A DNA stretch of 6,720 nt from Paracoccaceae bacterium (GTDB lineage: Bacteria; Pseudomonadota; Alphaproteobacteria; Rhodobacterales; Rhodobacteraceae): positions 1 to 6,720 of the forward strand of contig JALQYS010000099.1 in the NCBI GenBank assembly GCA_023254015.1. Direction: 5' to 3'. The translations under genes were made by a program, and so were the position numbers. Below the pieces are notes generated by a model that saw nothing but the letters and a program-made list of their open reading frames with translations, was not told the DNA's origin and did no database searches. This document shows, one piece after another, positions 4,987 through 6,720 of this stretch. Each line of letters starts with the position of its first letter. Positions within the stretch are counted from its first letter, which is position 1.

Positions 4987-6372
4987 TCAATCGGCGATCT
5001 TTTCCAGGATCCGATCCAGCGCCTTGCCCCGGGTCGAATGGGCCGGCGCGTTCTTGACCGCATCGTAATAAGCTTCGGGGTCAAAGGCCGGCACGCCGAG
5101 GTTCAGCTTTTCGGCCGTCAGCTGGCCCATCGAGGACAAGACCTGATAGACACCGACATAGCGGTTCGCCTCGGCCTCAAGCCGGGCTGCCCGGGCCGAG
5201 AGCAGATCCTGCTCGGCGTTCAGAACATCCAGCGTGGTGCGCGCGCCCAGCTTGGCCTCTTCGCGCACGCCTTCAAAAGCCTTTTGCGCCGCCGTCACCT
5301 GCTGCTTGCCCGCCTCGATCGAGGCATGGGCCACGGCAAGCTGCGCCCAGGCCTGCCCGACCGTCTCGCCAACCTGCACCACGGTCTGCAGAAGGCCGGC
5401 TTCGGCCTGCTCCTTGCCGGCCATGGCCCTGCGATACCCCGCAGCATTGCCGCCGCCGGCCAGAAGGGTCTGGCGCAGCTGCACCCCAACTCCCACCGAG
5501 GCCACGCCGCTGTTCAAATCCTCACCGGCGCTGACCGAGCCCGACAGCGTCGGTCCAAAGGACGTTGCCGCGATCTTCACCCCCAGATCGGCGGCCGACA
5601 CCTGATGCTGGGCCTGAATGATCACCGGATGACCGCGTTCGGCCACCGACTTGGCCTCGTCCAGCGTTCTGGGCAGGCCGGGCGTCCCGGGCAGACGGGC
5701 CAGGTTCTGCGGGTAATGCCCGACCGCCGCCTTGTAGCGTTCGCGCGCCACCATCAGCTGCCCCTGGGCCGCCGCCAGATTGGCCTTCGACGCCGCCAGA
5801 GCCGCCTCGGCCAGCGACACGTCGGTCTGGGTCACCTCGCCCACATCGAACCGGTCTTTCGCGGCCCGCAATTCCTGCGTGATGACCCGCACGTTCGATT
5901 CCCGCAGGGCAACGATCTCTTGCTGCAGCTGCACATCGACATAGGCCGAAACGGCCTGCAACAGCACCTGCTGTTCCACATTCACCAGCGCGGCCCGCGT
6001 CGCCAGAACCTGTTCGCGCGCCGCCTGAAGGCCCAGCTTGCCCCGGCCACCGGCCCAGAGCACGACTTCGGCGGTCAGATCATAGCTGGCCGAACTGGTA
6101 TGATTGGCCTTCGTGAAAAGGCCCGTGCTGATGCGTTGATCATATTGCTGGAAACCGCCCGAGGCGACGAAACTGACCACCGGCCGCAGCTTTGACATGG
6201 CAATCGCGGCATCTTCATCGGCCGCACGCAGCACGGCCTGGTTCTGATCCAGAAGGTGCGAGGTCTTGTAGGCCGAGACCAGCGCATCGGCCAGCGTTTC
6301 GGCCTGCAAGGCGACCGGCGCCCCCGCGACCCCTGCAACCACACCAAGAACTCTCAGGAATTTCCGCATCAT
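4987..6372 (-). CDS. tolC: TolC-family outer-membrane efflux channel
   Basis: TolC proteins form trimeric beta-barrel/alpha-tunnel ducts across the outer membrane and periplasm for type I secretion or multidrug efflux. From M1 at 6372 the product is 461 aa, close to E. coli TolC (493 aa with signal). A signal peptide is clear: MMRKF, then hydrophobic LRVLGVVAGVAGAPVAL, with likely cleavage after ALQA (24) before ETLADALVSAY. The two family repeats are visible: the first has FDVGEVTQTDVSLAEA (175-190), the second has LGARTTLDVLNAEQDLLSA (375-393). Long Ala/Gln/Glu-rich stretches (115-215, 325-405) are the coiled-coil tunnel helices. Start choice is uncertain: ATG codons at 6381, 6372 and 6369 all place the signal peptide well. 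The frame is open to an ATG at 6462, but the extra 30 residues are not signal-like and a promoter lies within them. No dedicated inner-membrane or adaptor partner gene is in the window. Confidence 0.93.
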   Translation of the reverse strand: MMRKFLRVLGVVAGVAGAPVALQAETLADALVSAYKTSHLLDQNQAVLRAADEDAAIAMSKLRPVVSFVASGGFQQYDQRISTGLFTKANHTSSASYDLTAEVVLWAGGRGKLGLQAAREQVLATRAALVNVEQQVLLQAVSAYVDVQLQQEIVALRESNVRVITQELRAAKDRFDVGEVTQTDVSLAEAALAASKANLAAAQGQLMVARERYKAAVGHYPQNLARLPGTPGLPRTLDEAKSVAERGHPVIIQAQHQVSAADLGVKIAATSFGPTLSGSVSAGEDLNSGVASVGVGVQLRQTLLAGGGNAAGYRRAMAGKEQAEAGLLQTVVQVGETVGQAWAQLAVAHASIEAGKQQVTAAQKAFEGVREEAKLGARTTLDVLNAEQDLLSARAARLEAEANRYVGVYQVLSSMGQLTAEKLNLGVPAFDPEAYYDAVKNAPAHSTRGKALDRILEKIAD

Positions 6373-6412
6373 GCCGCCCATCTTTTCTTGCAATCGGTCC
6401 TTGCCCATCCAG

Positions 6413-6440
6413 ACCATAGCCCGCTGCTCGTCAGGCGCAA
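6413..6440 (-). promoter_or_regulatory. candidate internal promoter for tolC
   Basis: On the minus strand TTGCGC (6440-6435) and TATGGT (6418-6413) are separated by 16 bases in the gap after the methyltransferase gene. Transcription would begin near 6406, just upstream of the tolC starts at 6381/6372/6369 and downstream of the ATG at 6462. tolC may therefore be read both from here and from the upstream gene. Confidence 0.45.
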
Positions 6441-6465
6441 GACCGGAGAATGCGGCCTTCATATT

Positions 6466-6720
6466 CTAAAGCGCGAATTCGTGTCGAGCAGAAAAACCCT
6501 GCAGGACCGGCGCGGCCGCATTGAAGGCAAAGCGCCAGACCAGTTTTCCACCCGATTTGTGGCCGATCTTCACCGCCCCCAGAGGGCCATCCATGAACAG
6601 CGCGGCGACGCGGCCGCCCTCTTTCAGCTGCGCGGCGATCGCCTCGGGGAGCACCTCGACCCCGCCTTGAAGGGTGATCACGTCATAAGGACCGCATTTG
6701 GCGCAGCCTTCGGCAAGATC
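6466..6720 (-). CDS. pcm: protein-L-isoaspartate O-methyltransferase-like protein (C-terminal part, cut by window edge)
   Basis: The frame enters from the right edge and ends in TAG at 6466-6468; 84 codons are visible. The segment PYDVITLQGGVEVLPEAI, followed by a short spacer and LKEGGRVAALF, is the late part of a class I SAM-dependent methyltransferase fold. It corresponds to the PCMT pattern YDxIxVxGGVExxPxxLxxQLxxGGR. PCMT repairs isoaspartyl residues in aged cytoplasmic proteins. In alphaproteobacteria a Pcm-like gene commonly sits directly before tolC, as here. The SAM-binding motif is outside the window. The core 'VTGA' seen in Pcm is TLQGG here, and relatives of this Rhodobacterales form may not be active repair enzymes, so the activity is inferred. 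The visible part carries CAKC just before PYDV. Confidence 0.8.
   Translation of the reverse strand, partial: DLAEGCAKCGPYDVITLQGGVEVLPEAIAAQLKEGGRVAALFMDGPLGAVKIGHKSGGKLVWRFAFNAAAPVLQGFSARHEFAL

Noticed and set aside
5038..6195. 385-codon open frame on the plus strand opposite tolC
   Set aside because: Arg/His/Gln/Leu-rich composition typical of the complement of Ala-rich coding DNA; no domain, and tolC is unambiguous.
1..6720. Defence system, prophage, insertion sequence, CRISPR array or tRNA/rRNA gene
   Set aside because: No regularly spaced direct repeats, transposase or integrase motifs, terminal inverted repeats with target duplications, or tRNA-like cloverleaf arms were seen; nearly all the DNA is accounted for by housekeeping-type genes.

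Overview
The window is GC-rich, mostly coding DNA from the chromosome of an alphaproteobacterium. It is most likely a member of the Rhodobacterales/Rhodobacteraceae (Rhodobacter/Paracoccus-like). This rests on the protein sequences (TolC next to a Pcm-like methyltransferase, a YgfZ/Caf17-type protein, an EF-P, and a small 108-aa protein of a type I associate with this order), on the strong G/C bias at third codon positions, and on promoters that look like TTGnnn / TAnnnT. No phage, insertion sequence, CRISPR, tRNA or rRNA is visible.

Layout. The left edge (minus strand) holds the first 51 codons of a class V (alanine/serine-glyoxylate type) aminotransferase. It diverges from a two-gene plus-strand operon: an MsbA-like half-size ABC exporter (313-2058, TTG start) and a ygfZ-type folate-binding/Fe-S maintenance protein (2062-2814), separated by 3 bases. 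The operon meets convergent efp (2893-3456, minus). The 78-bp gap between them is filled by three adjacent inverted repeats. A 213-bp divergent region separates efp from a small plus-strand gene for a conserved helical protein (3670-3996). That gene ends in a bidirectional hairpin terminator shared with a convergent minus-strand gene (4068-4865). The latter encodes an acidic, largely disordered 265-aa protein whose layout recalls the polar scaffold PopZ. The right end is a minus-strand pcm-like gene (6466-6720, C-terminal part) followed by a TolC-family outer-membrane efflux protein (4987-6372), closed by a strong terminator.

How the genes relate. This is mostly core, housekeeping-type sequence: inner-membrane export, Fe-S/folate maintenance, translation of polyproline stretches, outer-membrane efflux and protein repair. 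I see no coherent new system. The points most worth a second look are the PopZ-like protein and its G8 tract, the triple palindrome between ygfZ and efp, the hairpin over the efp ribosome binding site, unusual A-loop and X-loop residues in the exporter, and an internal tolC promoter that bears on the tolC start codon.
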